A DNA stretch of 59,835 nt from Sedimentisphaerales bacterium (GCA_016927855.1 JAFGLV010000093.1:1-59835), one strand, 5' to 3'; positions 8,291 through 16,888 are shown, counted from the first letter of the stretch. Made by a program: numbers and translations. Notes: generated by a model not told the origin, from the letters alone.

Positions 8291-9373
8291 ATGGCTGATT
8301 TTTCCCCTCGTATCGATCGACGTGGCCTGCTCAAGGCACTGGGCCTGGGTGGGCTCGGACTGGCGGCCGGCCGCATCCTCACGCCTTCGCGCGCCTTCGC
8401 GTCGCCGGGCAGTCCGTTGGTCGCCAAAGGCAAGCTGTATCAAACCACGCCGGAACGCGCCAGGGTCGCTCTGGTCAAAGGCAACGACCGCCGCGACAAC
8501 GTGCTCGCGGCCCTCAAGCAGATCGAGGACCAGGTCGTGCCGGCGATCGGCAATAAGAAGGTTCTGGTCAAGCCCAACTTCGTCTCGACCAACCGCCCGC
8601 TGGCGGCTACGCACGTGGACACGGTCCGCGCGATCCTGGACTTTCTCAAGCCTCACGTCAAGTCACAGATCATCGTCGCCGAGTCGCCTGCCGGCGGCAG
8701 CGCCATGACCGGCTTTCAGAACTACGACTATCTCAAGCTCGAACAGGAGTACAACTGCACGCTGGTCGATCTGAACGGAGACGATCAGACGTTCCAATAC
8801 CGTTACGTCCTCGGGCGCGGCAATGCGCCGACGCCGATCCGGATCATCTCGACGTTCCTCGATCCGGACCTTTACATCATCTCGGCGGCGAAGATGAAGA
8901 CGCACGATCGCGTCGTCACCACGCTGTCGCTGAAGAACATCCTGATGGCGTCACCGCTCGTAAACGGCAGCGGCCGCGATAAGGGCAAAATGCATCAGGC
9001 CGAGCGCGGCCAGGAAGCCGCGCGCGACACCAACCTGCACTTCAACCTGTTCAGTCTGGCTCAGGAGATCTATCCCGACCTGGGTGTGATCGACGGCTTC
9101 GAAGCGATGGAAGGCGCCGGACCGGTCAATGGCACGCCGGTCGATGCCCGGGTCGCGCTGGCGAGCACCGACTGTCTGGCGCTGGACTGCCTGACGACGA
9201 AGCTGATGGGCTTCGACGCCAGCCAGATTCTCTACCTGGCCAGCATGGGTCAGGCGGGTATGGGCCAGACGGATCTGGCCAAGATCGACGTGCTCGGCAC
9301 GCCGGCCGAGCAGTGCCAGTTCCACTTCAAAGTCAGCGACCGTGTGGCACAGGCGTACGGCATAACCGCGTGA
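8291..9373 (+). CDS. Exported DUF362 domain protein
   Basis: 360 residues with a Tat-type signal (IDRRGLLKALGLGGLGLAAGRIL). The body matches DUF362 by style: VLVKPNFVSTNRP near residue 95, HVDTVRAILDFLKP, the central AKMKTHDRVVTTLSLKNI with two conserved basic residues, and VIDGFEAMEGAGPVNGTPV. The family is often linked to iron-sulfur or metal handling, but members of this exported, cysteine-poor type have no known reaction. A ribosome site (GAAAGG) lies upstream. Two bases after its stop the leader of the ManD-like gene begins (start 9405), so the two are very likely one transcript. Confidence 0.8.
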   Translation: MADFSPRIDRRGLLKALGLGGLGLAAGRILTPSRAFASPGSPLVAKGKLYQTTPERARVALVKGNDRRDNVLAALKQIEDQVVPAIGNKKVLVKPNFVSTNRPLAATHVDTVRAILDFLKPHVKSQIIVAESPAGGSAMTGFQNYDYLKLEQEYNCTLVDLNGDDQTFQYRYVLGRGNAPTPIRIISTFLDPDLYIISAAKMKTHDRVVTTLSLKNILMASPLVNGSGRDKGKMHQAERGQEAARDTNLHFNLFSLAQEIYPDLGVIDGFEAMEGAGPVNGTPVDARVALASTDCLALDCLTTKLMGFDASQILYLASMGQAGMGQTDLAKIDVLGTPAEQCQFHFKVSDRVAQAYGITA

Positions 9374-9404
9374 CATGAGTCACGATCGGAGAAAGGAGAC
9401 GTGC

Positions 9405-10742
9405 ATGGACCGCCGGGATACTCTCAAGAGCTTGGGGCTGGGTGCGATCGTGGGGGCGCTGGGCATCCGTCCCAGCCTGGCAGAGGAGGCGACCGCAAAC
9501 GCGTACGCGCGAGCGACGACGGGATTGCCTCCTTTGAAGATCACGAATGTGAAGGCGATCCTCACCGCTCCCAATGGGATACGGCTTTGCGTGGTCAAGG
9601 TCGAGACCAGCGAAGCTGGGCTGTACGGTCTCGGTTGCGCCACGTTCAACCAGCGTCCCTTGCCGGTCGCAGTGGCGGTCGATGAGTACCTGCGACCGTT
9701 CGCGGTCGGTCGCGACGCCGACAACCTTGAAGACCTCTGGCAGAACGCTTACACGAGCTCCTATTGGCGCAACGGGCCGGTGCTCAATAACGCGCTGAGC
9801 GGGCTCGACCAGGCGCTGTGGGACATCAAGGGTAAGCGCGCGAACATGCCGGTCTACCAGCTTCTGGGCGGCAAGTGCCGCTTCGCGGTCGATTGCTACA
9901 CGCATTGCAGCGGTCGCGACGTGCAGGCGATCGAAGAGAGCGTCCGTCGCGCGATGCAGCGCGGTTTTCGTCACATCCGCATCCAGCAGGGCGGGTATGG
10001 CTCGCCGCACCTGGCGCAGCAGCCCGACTTCCAGGAGGCGGATTTCGGCGCGCGCGACGATGCGCACATGGATACCCGCGCCTACGTCAAAGCGACGCTC
10101 GCGATGTTCGAGCACATTCGCACCACCTGCGGCGACGACGTCGAGCTGCTGCACGACATCCACGAGCGCATACCGCCGATCGAGGCGATCAATCTCGTCA
10201 AGCGGCTCGAGCCCTATCGGCCGTTCTTCATTGAGGACCCCTTCAGCCCCGAAGACAACGGGTATTTCAGACAGCTTCGCCAGCAGACGTCCGTGCCGAT
10301 CGCGATGGGCGAACTGTTCAACAATCCGCATGAGTGGGTCGGCCTGATCTCCGAACGGCTGATCGATTTCATTCGCGTCCACATCTCGCAGATCGGCGGG
10401 CTCAGCGTCGCGCGCAAGATCGCGACGCTCGGTGAATGGTTCAACGTGCGTAGCGCCTGGCATGGACCAGGTGACGTCTCTCCCGTCGGGCACGCGGCGA
10501 ACGCGCACCTCGACCTGGCTATCTGGAATTTTGGGATACAGGAATCCGTTAACTTTGGCGAGCGAACGCGCGAGGTCTTCCTCGGCGCGCCGACGATGGA
10601 GAAAGGATACATGTGCGTCAACGAAGCGCCGGGCTTCGGCGTAGACATCGACGAGAAGCTCGCGGCGAAATACCCCTTGCCGGACCACCCCGGCTATTGG
10701 AGCCCCGTGCGCCGTCCCGACGGCACCGCCGTGCGCCCTTGA
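9405..10742 (+). CDS. Exported mannonate-dehydratase-like (ManD/RspA) enolase-superfamily enzyme
   Basis: 445 residues. The start MDRRDTLKSLGLGAIVGALG was chosen for its AAAGGAG site 6 bases upstream; the frame opens 10 codons earlier. That N terminus is a Tat-like signal. The two-domain enolase-superfamily fold follows: a capping domain with SGLDQALWDIKGKRANMPVYQLLGGK and a barrel with DIHERIPPIEAINLVKRLEP, the metal-site box FFIEDPFSPED, and RVHISQIGGLSVARKIATL followed by the RspA-type WHGPGDVSPVGHAANAHLDL signature with its catalytic His. Cytosolic relatives dehydrate D-mannonate or D-gluconate. Export is unusual; together with the neighbouring exported glycosidases it suggests processing of sugar acids outside the cytoplasm. 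Confidence 0.8.
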   Translation: MDRRDTLKSLGLGAIVGALGIRPSLAEEATANAYARATTGLPPLKITNVKAILTAPNGIRLCVVKVETSEAGLYGLGCATFNQRPLPVAVAVDEYLRPFAVGRDADNLEDLWQNAYTSSYWRNGPVLNNALSGLDQALWDIKGKRANMPVYQLLGGKCRFAVDCYTHCSGRDVQAIEESVRRAMQRGFRHIRIQQGGYGSPHLAQQPDFQEADFGARDDAHMDTRAYVKATLAMFEHIRTTCGDDVELLHDIHERIPPIEAINLVKRLEPYRPFFIEDPFSPEDNGYFRQLRQQTSVPIAMGELFNNPHEWVGLISERLIDFIRVHISQIGGLSVARKIATLGEWFNVRSAWHGPGDVSPVGHAANAHLDLAIWNFGIQESVNFGERTREVFLGAPTMEKGYMCVNEAPGFGVDIDEKLAAKYPLPDHPGYWSPVRRPDGTAVRP

Positions 10743-10775
10743 ACCGCCCGACGCTCTGCGGATGTAAACCTGTGG

Positions 10776-10800
10776 GGGGCGAATAATCATTCGCCCCTAC
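10776..10800. repeat. GGGCGAAT palindrome, copy D
   Basis: GGGGCGAATAATCATTCGCC followed by CCTAC. It lies between the convergent ManD-like gene and the XRE regulator gene, where it could end transcription from both sides. Confidence 0.85.
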
Positions 10801-10856
10801 GATGTCGTACGAGCATCGGGTCTCGGCCGCGCCTCAGCAACGCGAGCGAAACGCGG

Positions 10857-11960
10857 TTAGTGTAAGAATCTCCTGAGCGTCTTCTCGCTCAGCGCGATGA
10901 CGTCGCAAGAGCGCGTCTCGGTGTCTTCCTGCCACTCATCGCCGGGATCGGAAGGTGTGTAGGCGAGCTTGCAGATGTAGACGCCGGTTTCCCTGTCTTT
11001 CAGCTCAATGCGCGGAGGCCAGAACAAGTGCTCTTTGAGCACCAGTTGCTCGGCGACCGCACGGGTGGCCAGACCCGAGAAGCCGAACAGCGCCAGTGTC
11101 ACGGACCTGTTGCGGCGATCGTTGACGGAGATGACAACTCCGGCGTCTTCCTGGTCCTGCGCCCACTGGCACGTGGCCCACTTTCCCCTCTCGTCGATAT
11201 AGTGCAATCCCGGCGTGGATTTGTCGGTCGCTCTGAACGGATTCTCCGGTCCGCCGAAACAACTGGGCGTGTGTTGGTCCATTTCGCGGTAGACACTGAA
11301 GAACGGCACCGCCGGCTCGCCTGACGGCGTCGCAAAGGACGGACAGCCGAAAAGGTCTGCGACGAAGAGCTCCAGCAGGTAATTGACGCGCTGGCTGCCT
11401 ACGATGATGGCAGTGCCTGGCTTGGGCGTCGCCTTCAGGCGGGCGAAGATCCTGCCGGCCCTGGCAGCGTCCTCCTCCAGCAGACGCCGGTCGACGGTTG
11501 GATCGCCGGGCGCGTAACGGAAGGGGATGTAAGCGAAGGTTAGTCCCGGCCAGAGTGGCCGTGTCTCGGTGCCGGTGGAAAGCTGCTGGATGATGGTCGA
11601 CGCCACGGCGGAATCGCGGGTCGAGATCCAGCGGGAGGCCGCGAAGGGCGGCTTGGTCGGACGATACTCGCCGAGATAGAGCGTGACCTGCTCCTGCTGC
11701 CGCGCGATGGCCTCCCACAACGCGGTGCGTCCCGTGCTGAAGAGCTCGCCCGGCAACTCTTCGGCGCCGACCCCTTGGTTCTGGAGCCAGGTGCACAGCC
11801 GGCTGAGCAGGTCAAGCGACACGGTCGCCGTCCTACCGTTGTAGAGTTTGGCGATGGTGTGTCGGTTGACGTTCAGGTCCGCGGCAATCCGCTGGATGAC
11901 CCCATGCTCGTCAAGGTTGTGTTCCGCCAGCAGCTTCTTCAGACGAATCTTCACTTCCAT
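10857..11960 (-). CDS. XRE-type transcriptional regulator with a large C-terminal domain
   Basis: 367 residues. Residues 5-60 form a helix-turn-helix (RIAADLNVNRHTIAKLYNG, LDLLSRLCTWLQNQGV) of the Cro/XRE type. The rest (about 80-367) is not recognised; it contains ISTRDSAVASTIIQQLSTG, GTAIIVGSQRVNYLLELFVADLFG and a beta-rich end (RETGVYICKLAYTPSD). The phrase IIVGSQRVN suggests a nucleotide- or ligand-binding pocket, but this is a guess. It is divergently transcribed from the unknown/metallophosphoesterase pair, and an inverted repeat in the shared spacer (12082-12104) is a candidate binding site. It may control that pair and itself. Confidence 0.75.
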   Translation of the reverse strand: MEVKIRLKKLLAEHNLDEHGVIQRIAADLNVNRHTIAKLYNGRTATVSLDLLSRLCTWLQNQGVGAEELPGELFSTGRTALWEAIARQQEQVTLYLGEYRPTKPPFAASRWISTRDSAVASTIIQQLSTGTETRPLWPGLTFAYIPFRYAPGDPTVDRRLLEEDAARAGRIFARLKATPKPGTAIIVGSQRVNYLLELFVADLFGCPSFATPSGEPAVPFFSVYREMDQHTPSCFGGPENPFRATDKSTPGLHYIDERGKWATCQWAQDQEDAGVVISVNDRRNRSVTLALFGFSGLATRAVAEQLVLKEHLFWPPRIELKDRETGVYICKLAYTPSDPGDEWQEDTETRSCDVIALSEKTLRRFLH

Positions 11961-12081
11961 GAGCCCGCCCTTTCATTTGGCGTTTTCGCTATCCCTCCCG
12001 GCCTGCAACGGTGCTATCGCGCGCCGTTTGGCCGCGCTGGGGAGGATGGATATGGCTACTGATCGCAACATTATGGGCCAG

Positions 12082-12104
12082 AGTGGCACTTTCGATATGT
12101 CACT
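12082..12104. promoter_or_regulatory. Candidate operator between divergent genes
   Basis: AGTGGCA and TGTCACT form an inverted repeat (one mismatch) with a 9-base spacer, just upstream of the plus-strand promoter at 12121. The position fits a site for the XRE protein encoded on the other side. No experimental support. Confidence 0.35.
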
Positions 12105-12120
12105 GGAAGGAGCCGATGTA

Positions 12121-12149
12121 TTGACTTTTTCGCCTGCGCCGTGTTAACT
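12121..12149 (+). promoter_or_regulatory. Candidate sigma-70 type promoter
   Basis: TTGACT (12121-12126), a 17-base spacer, then TTAACT (12144-12149). Its position argues that the longer GTG-initiated frame from 12141 is wrong, since that codon overlaps the -10 region, and supports the ATG at 12198. Downstream, TTGGCCAATTATAACCAA is a second possible operator. Confidence 0.5.
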
Positions 12150-12197
12150 TCGGCTTGTATTTGCAGCGTTTGGCCAATTATAACCAATGGCTACCAA

Positions 12198-13022
12198 ATG
12201 CAACAGGCGATAGGCCGAAAAAGACGTTATCATACCGGCTTGGTGGTTCGTTCGGAGTTTTCGCCCGACGGGGCCGACGCCGCCGACCGCAGTTGGCCGC
12301 TGAATCCTTCCCGGCAACGAGCAGCCCTTAGGCGGCTCGACAGTGCCCCACTGAAGTCCGACACGACCGAAGCCGCATCGCGTCTTGTCTGCGAAGGCCC
12401 CTCCCAGGAGAAGCTCACCCAGGCGCTGAAGGACTGCCGGCAAGGTCCCGTCGCGCTGGAAGCCCTTTGCGCATTGCGACCGACCTCGGACTTCGTCTAC
12501 CAGGCGGTGCTCCGGGCGATCGACCGCGACTCGGCCTTGGGCTGGTCCCTGATCGAGAGCCTCAATCACCTGCCTTGGCACGATGGCCTGCGTGCCTTTC
12601 TGAGCCTTCCCGAAGACCCTGTGACCAGCGCTCATGCGTACGGCTTTTGCATGCTGGCGCGTAACAAGGTCTTTTACCCGACCGACATGTCCGGCGTCAT
12701 GTATGCCTACCACGTCAATGGCCTCTGGGCGCTGCTGCCGACCGCGCGGTCGGGCAACTGGCGCCAGGCCCATCCCTCGGCGTTCGCGATCGTCGAGCTC
12801 CTGCACCGGCATCTCAGCAGCGCCAGACCCGACAAGTTCGTTGTCTATTTCTCCGCGCTGATGCTCGGCGGAATCGGTCCACTGCCTTCGTGTATCGAAG
12901 GTCTCCAGGCGCGGACGCGACAGCGCTGTTTGGCGCGACTGCGCGAAACCGCGGCCCTCACGCTGACCCTGCTCGACGGAGAGGATGACGGCGCCCCACC
13001 GGCCGCCTGGAATCCAGCGTAG
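12198..13022 (+). CDS. Unknown protein paired with a metallophosphoesterase
   Basis: About 274 residues from MQQAIGRKRRYH. I do not recognise the family. No signal peptide or membrane segment is visible. The N-terminal 70 residues are basic; the middle is helical and HEAT-like in texture (QALKDCRQGPVALEALCAL; FVYQAVLRAIDRDSALGWSLIESLNHLPWHDGLRAFLSL), followed by AHAYGFCMLARNKVFYPTDMSGVMYAYHVNGLWALL. The stop is 7 bases before the metallophosphoesterase start, so the two are co-transcribed. The ribosome site is weak, so the start is uncertain. A scaffold or regulator acting with the phosphoesterase is one possibility. Confidence 0.55.
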   Translation: MQQAIGRKRRYHTGLVVRSEFSPDGADAADRSWPLNPSRQRAALRRLDSAPLKSDTTEAASRLVCEGPSQEKLTQALKDCRQGPVALEALCALRPTSDFVYQAVLRAIDRDSALGWSLIESLNHLPWHDGLRAFLSLPEDPVTSAHAYGFCMLARNKVFYPTDMSGVMYAYHVNGLWALLPTARSGNWRQAHPSAFAIVELLHRHLSSARPDKFVVYFSALMLGGIGPLPSCIEGLQARTRQRCLARLRETAALTLTLLDGEDDGAPPAAWNPA

Positions 13023-13029
13023 GTCCGCC

Positions 13030-13848
13030 ATGCGACTGCTCTTCGTGACGGACCTGCACGGCAGCAGGAGGAAGTACGATGAAGTGCTCGCGCAGGCCAC
13101 GGCGCGGCACGTGGATGTTGTCGTTAACGGCGGCGACATGCTACCCAACGAAGGCAACCTCTTCCGCCAGAACACCTTCATCAGCGGATTCCTGCGCCGT
13201 CACTTCGAGCGGTTTGAGCAAGCCGGCATTCCCTATCTTTGCTGCCTGGGCAACGACGACCTGCGGATCTGGGACGAGTTGTTCGACGCGACCTGCCGCC
13301 AGTACCGAGGCATCCACAATCTCGCCCAGCGCAAGGTCACGGTCAACGGCGCTGCCTTCATCGGCATGAACTGGGTGACGGACTATCCCTTCGTGCTGAA
13401 GGACCGCTGCCGGATGGACGCGCGCGACTTCGTGTTCCCGCCTCAGTTTGGCCCGGCGCTGCTCTCCGGGCCGCGAGGCTGGACCGAGGTGGACGATTGG
13501 TTTGCCTGCGCGCGGCGCCTGCCGACGCTGGCCGACGAGTTGGCCTGCCTGCCGCGCCCCGACCGCGCTCGTCGCAACGTTTACGTCATTCACATGCCGC
13601 CGTGCAGGCTGGGACTGGACCTCTGCACCGGCGGCCTGCGCGTCGGCTCGCCGGCGGTCTACCAGTTCCTCCGCGCCGTCCAGCCTACCCTGTCGCTGCA
13701 CGGACACATCCACGAGTCGCCCGACGTCGGCGGCGTCTGGCAAGCCATGCTGGGCAACACCGTGTGCGTCCAGCCGGGGCAGCCCGACCGGCTGGCTTAC
13801 GTCCTGGCCGACCTCGAGACCATGCGGATCGAGCGGCACGTCGTGTAG
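13030..13848 (+). CDS. Calcineurin-like metallophosphoesterase
   Basis: 272 residues from MRLLFVTDLHGS. The dinuclear metal boxes are in order: D-x-H (TDLHG, 8-10), GGDM (about 38), GNDD in place of the usual GNHD (about 79), a histidine in VIHMPP (about 193), and the terminal GHIHE (about 230). The GNDD variant occurs in several cytosolic members. The substrate could be a phosphodiester such as a cyclic nucleotide, nucleic acid end or dinucleotide; the sequence does not decide. It follows the unknown gene at 12198 after 7 bases and lies downstream of the divergent XRE regulator. Confidence 0.8.
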   Translation: MRLLFVTDLHGSRRKYDEVLAQATARHVDVVVNGGDMLPNEGNLFRQNTFISGFLRRHFERFEQAGIPYLCCLGNDDLRIWDELFDATCRQYRGIHNLAQRKVTVNGAAFIGMNWVTDYPFVLKDRCRMDARDFVFPPQFGPALLSGPRGWTEVDDWFACARRLPTLADELACLPRPDRARRNVYVIHMPPCRLGLDLCTGGLRVGSPAVYQFLRAVQPTLSLHGHIHESPDVGGVWQAMLGNTVCVQPGQPDRLAYVLADLETMRIERHVV

Positions 13849-13910
13849 CGCGCTTGAGGTCACCCCTGGGGTCGTGGTATCCTCATGGTCGTCAGCACTC
13901 GTCCGTCGTT

Positions 13911-13929
13911 AATCGGTTGCGCGGCTCGT
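13911..13929. repeat. AATCGGTTGCGCGGCTCGT repeat
   Basis: The 19-base motif AATCGGTTGCGCGGCTCGT is exactly repeated in reverse complement at 35229-35247. Both sites are flanked by related GACGCAACCGT / ACGGTTGCGTC and CGTTACG-type sequence, so it is part of a longer dispersed inverted-repeat element (about 13905-13995 here). Confidence 0.6.
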
Positions 13930-14011
13930 TTCGGTTGGGTGCTGCGTCGATCGGCGCGATAGACGCAACCGTATGACGTAACGCGCGACATAATCGAACA
14001 ATACCTGACGT

Positions 14012-14329
14012 ATGAATTCGAATCGAGAGCGCATGTCCGGTCTGGGTACCTGGGGTTCGGCGTTCACGCTGATCGAGTTGCTGGTGGTCGTTGCGATCGT
14101 TTCGCTGCTGCACTTGAAGGACCGCGAGGTCATGTACTGTCCGGCCGACCGCGAGCACAACTACTTCGAGGAGGAAGGCACCAGCTACGAATACCCGCAC
14201 TTCCTCAGAGGCCGACCCGTGGATCAGACCTTTCTCGGCAAGCTCAGGGCAAGCTCTGGGCAGGCACGGGGACCTGCCCCTACCCATCCACCGGTCATTC
14301 TGTTAGGCGCTCTAAGAACCGAGCCATGA
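14012..14329 (+). pseudogene. Degenerate type II secretion pseudopilin-like gene
   Basis: The N terminus AFTLIELLVVVAIVSLL is a class III prepilin methylation and membrane signal, as in the planctomycete H-x9-DG pseudopilins. In intact members the membrane helix continues into a long body; here it jumps straight to HLKDREVMYCPADREHNYFEEEG, a piece that normally lies well inside the protein. After FLRGRPVDQTFLGK the frame runs into repeat sequence. It therefore looks like an internal deletion plus a 3' end replaced by a palindromic element. It could still be a short expressed pilin, but I favour a decayed gene. Confidence 0.6.
14258..14308. repeat. GTAGGGGCAGG palindrome, copy 3 (shortened)
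   Basis: GGGCAGGCACGGGGACCTGC then CCCTAC, followed by the conserved flank CATCCACCGGTCATTCTGTT and AGGC. It is missing the GGCAACC half seen in the other two copies and forms the 3' end of the pseudopilin frame. Confidence 0.7.
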
Positions 14330-14883
14330 AGACGAAGCGAAAGACCCTCGTTGTGAGTTGCTTGGCGAGCCTGCTCATTCTGGCAGGTGGACTGGTCGTA
14401 TCGCACCTGATGCGCGCCAAGCCGCCGGCGCCGACGGGCGCGCCGGAGCAGACGGTCGAATACCTCGCCTCCGAGAGGTTCGCTAGGTTGGGCGCCGACG
14501 ACAAGCAGGCGTATGTCGAGAAGATTCGCGTGACGGGCAGCGAAACGCCTGTGCTGACGCTCTTGTTCAATCCGAACGTATCGGAGGATCAGCGCCGCCG
14601 AGCCATGGAGAACGTCCTGCCGGCCGTTGCCGGCGTGATCGATCAGCGCTTCGACGAATTCGACCGGTTGCCTGCCGCCGAGCAGACCGCTCGTCTCGAT
14701 GCGCTCATCGACCAGTTGCAGCAGACGCGCCGGGACAACACGAACATGATGGCCTCCGCCGAGCGTTTGAACCTCGTCCTGCAATACCTCGACCCTCACA
14801 CCCGCGCGAAGATCCGCAGGCACCTGCCCGCTCTGCGAGCGCGCATGAAGGAGCGCGGCATCAGGACGGGCTTGCCGTTCTGA
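14326..14883 (+). CDS. Small membrane-anchored protein of unknown function
   Basis: 185 residues. A lysine-rich start and one hydrophobic helix (LVVSCLASLLILAGGLVVSHL, about 8-28) indicate a signal anchor. The remainder is charged and helical, with two recognisable stretches: VEYLASERFARLGADDKQAYVEKI and MENVLPAVAGVIDQRFDEFDRLPAAEQTARLDALIDQLQQ. It probably faces the periplasm as a coiled helical domain. No catalytic motif is seen. It stands alone after the decayed pseudopilin and may once have belonged to the same secretion or pilus locus. Confidence 0.6.
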   Translation: MKTKRKTLVVSCLASLLILAGGLVVSHLMRAKPPAPTGAPEQTVEYLASERFARLGADDKQAYVEKIRVTGSETPVLTLLFNPNVSEDQRRRAMENVLPAVAGVIDQRFDEFDRLPAAEQTARLDALIDQLQQTRRDNTNMMASAERLNLVLQYLDPHTRAKIRRHLPALRARMKERGIRTGLPF

Positions 14884-15186
14884 CGTGAATCAGGATTGCT
14901 TGCGGCATTCCTCTCGCCCTATGATGCGGCTCCTGTTCTTCTGTCATTTCGACCGGGGCCGTTCATGGGCCTTCGGCCCACCGCAAGAGGATGAAAATGC
15001 CCTCCGCCGGTGGCATCCTGATCCAGGCCGTCCAGCCTCCTATTTTCTGAGGAGGGCGAAGCGGAGAAATCTGGCTGAGAACGCAAGGCATGGCGCATGG
15101 TTAGCCAGACGTCTCGACTCCGCTCCGCTGCGCTCGACATGACAAGGGGGACACGCCGAGAGGGTCGTGGGTGTGTGTGCCTCACC
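14884..15186. other. Intergenic region with a long imperfect inverted repeat
   Basis: It holds a GTCATTTCGACC...CTCGACATGAC element (about 14943-15145) with inner hairpins (CATGGGCCTTCGGCCCA; CCTCCTATTTTCTGAGGAGG). The open frames it creates are not credible genes. It lies between the small membrane protein gene and the convergent fucosidase gene. Confidence 0.6.
14943..15145. repeat. GTCATTTCGACC-type inverted repeat element
   Basis: Outer arms GTCATTTCGACC and CTCGACATGAC; inner boxes CGGAGAAATCTGGCTGAG and AGCCAGACGTCTCGACTCCG. Related to 26788-26937 and to the inner part of 7959-8135. Confidence 0.65.
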
Positions 15187-16851
15187 CTACGGCAACTTCA
15201 GCCCGGTGATCCGCAACACATAAGGTCCTTCACCGGGGGCTTGCTGTGGCAGTTGTATCTTCAATCCGGCGCTGTCCTGGCTGAACCGAGGCTTGGCGTC
15301 ACTACCCAACAAGCTCACGCCGGTCGGCTTGCCGGCGGCTGCGTCTGACGGCAGAGAGGTCACGATCGCCTGGCCATCTTCCGGCCAGGCCATCACGATC
15401 GCATAGAGCACCCCTTGTTTCGTCGTGAAGCGGATCTCCTTGGCGGAGTAGCGTTGGCCGCGTCGGAGAGTCAGAGCACCTTCGCCTGACTTGACCCAAG
15501 GCCGCGTGCCGTAGATCGCTTCGCCGTTGACCTTCAGCCATTGTCCGATCGCGCGAAGGCATTCCTGCTGGTCTTGTGGAATGGAGCCGTCGCCCTTGGG
15601 CGAGACGTTGAGCGCGAGCACGCCATTCTTGCTGACGGTCTCGACCAGCCACTCGACCATCGCGCGCGGTCTTGCCGCGCGTGTACCTTCAATGTAGCCC
15701 CAACTGCCGGCGATCCGGTCGTGTACCATCCAGGTGAAATCGGTCAGCTCGCGCGCGATCCGTCCCATGCCTTCGAAGTCCTGAATGCCGCCGGCGATCC
15801 AGCACGTTCCTTTGCCGGTGAATGTCACCGGCTTGCCCCATTGGGCAGCGCGGTTGTAGTAGTAGGCCGCGACCTTGAGCTTGAGCGGGTCGAAAACGCG
15901 ATGGTTCAGGCCGTTGTCGTACCAGATCAAGTCGGGCTGGTATTGGTCGATCAGCTCGACGTTCTTCTTGAGCCACTGCGCCATGAACTCAACCAATCGC
16001 TGGTCGCTGTGGTCGGTCCAATAGAAGTCTTCATACCCTGGGGCGTTCAGGTCGGTCTTTATGTCGGCGGGGATCTTGTCGGTTTCGATGAAGTCGTAAT
16101 GCTCGATGGTGTGGTTGGTGACGCCGAACCTCATCCCCTGCGCGCGGACGGCCTGGCCCAGCTCGGCGATGAAGTCGCGCTGTGGACCCGTCTTGACGCT
16201 GTTGAACGGATTAGCCTGGCTGTCCCAGAGGGAATAACCATCGTGGTGCTCGGCGGTGGGCATCACCCACCTGGCGCCGCTGGCTTTGAAGACCTCTGCC
16301 CATTGAGCCGGGTCGAAGGCCGACAACGTGAACTTCGGGATGAAGTCCTTGTACCCGAATTGGTCGAGCGGGCCGAAGTTCTCGATATGCCAGTTGCGAA
16401 TGTCGCGGTTGCTGTACACGTGCTTCTGGTACCACTCGCTCCGGTGGGCCGGGATGGAATAGAGTCCGAAGTGAATGAAGATGCCGAACTTGCCGTCCGC
16501 CAGCCAGTCCGGGACCAGGTAGTGGTCGTGGACGGATTGCCAGGTCTCCTCGACCGGTCCGGGAACGTCGGGGATCTGCGCCAGCGCGAGTGCCGCTTTG
16601 ACCTGCTCGGGTGTCGCGTGCGGGCTCATCCCCCAGACGCCCTTGCTTTCGTAGGGCAGTCCGCCGGCAGTGGCCTCCTTGACCGCCTGCGCTCCCAACT
16701 CGGGTGGGATGTCCACGCCCGGAGTAGGCGTCTCGCCCATCTCGGCCAGCGACCGCGGCTGTCCCGCGCCGCAGCTCATCGCGGACGGCATCAGAACGGT
16801 CACAAGTAGGCTCACGCATAGCGAAATCGGGGTCATCAAGCTATGCTGCAT
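15187..16851 (-). CDS. Exported GH29 alpha-L-fucosidase
   Basis: 554 residues. The N terminus is a signal with a possible lipobox (PSAMSCGAG), so the enzyme may be a lipoprotein. GH29 features: FGIFIHFGLYSIPAHRSEWYQ, TAEHHDGYSLWDSQ, the nucleophile aspartate in PDLIWYDNGLN, and LALNVSPKGDGSIPQDQQECLRAIGQWLKVNGEAIYG, which is the family's conserved end of the barrel. A C-terminal beta domain follows. It releases alpha-L-fucose from glycans such as algal fucoidan-derived or host-type oligosaccharides. It starts 37 bases after the mechanosensitive channel gene, so it may be read through from that operon, but functionally it fits better with the exported GH31 and GH5 enzymes. Confidence 0.9.
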   Translation of the reverse strand: MQHSLMTPISLCVSLLVTVLMPSAMSCGAGQPRSLAEMGETPTPGVDIPPELGAQAVKEATAGGLPYESKGVWGMSPHATPEQVKAALALAQIPDVPGPVEETWQSVHDHYLVPDWLADGKFGIFIHFGLYSIPAHRSEWYQKHVYSNRDIRNWHIENFGPLDQFGYKDFIPKFTLSAFDPAQWAEVFKASGARWVMPTAEHHDGYSLWDSQANPFNSVKTGPQRDFIAELGQAVRAQGMRFGVTNHTIEHYDFIETDKIPADIKTDLNAPGYEDFYWTDHSDQRLVEFMAQWLKKNVELIDQYQPDLIWYDNGLNHRVFDPLKLKVAAYYYNRAAQWGKPVTFTGKGTCWIAGGIQDFEGMGRIARELTDFTWMVHDRIAGSWGYIEGTRAARPRAMVEWLVETVSKNGVLALNVSPKGDGSIPQDQQECLRAIGQWLKVNGEAIYGTRPWVKSGEGALTLRRGQRYSAKEIRFTTKQGVLYAIVMAWPEDGQAIVTSLPSDAAAGKPTGVSLLGSDAKPRFSQDSAGLKIQLPQQAPGEGPYVLRITGLKLP

Positions 16852-16888
16852 AGCAGTTAGTCTCCAGAAAAGGGTGAATGTCCCTCCG

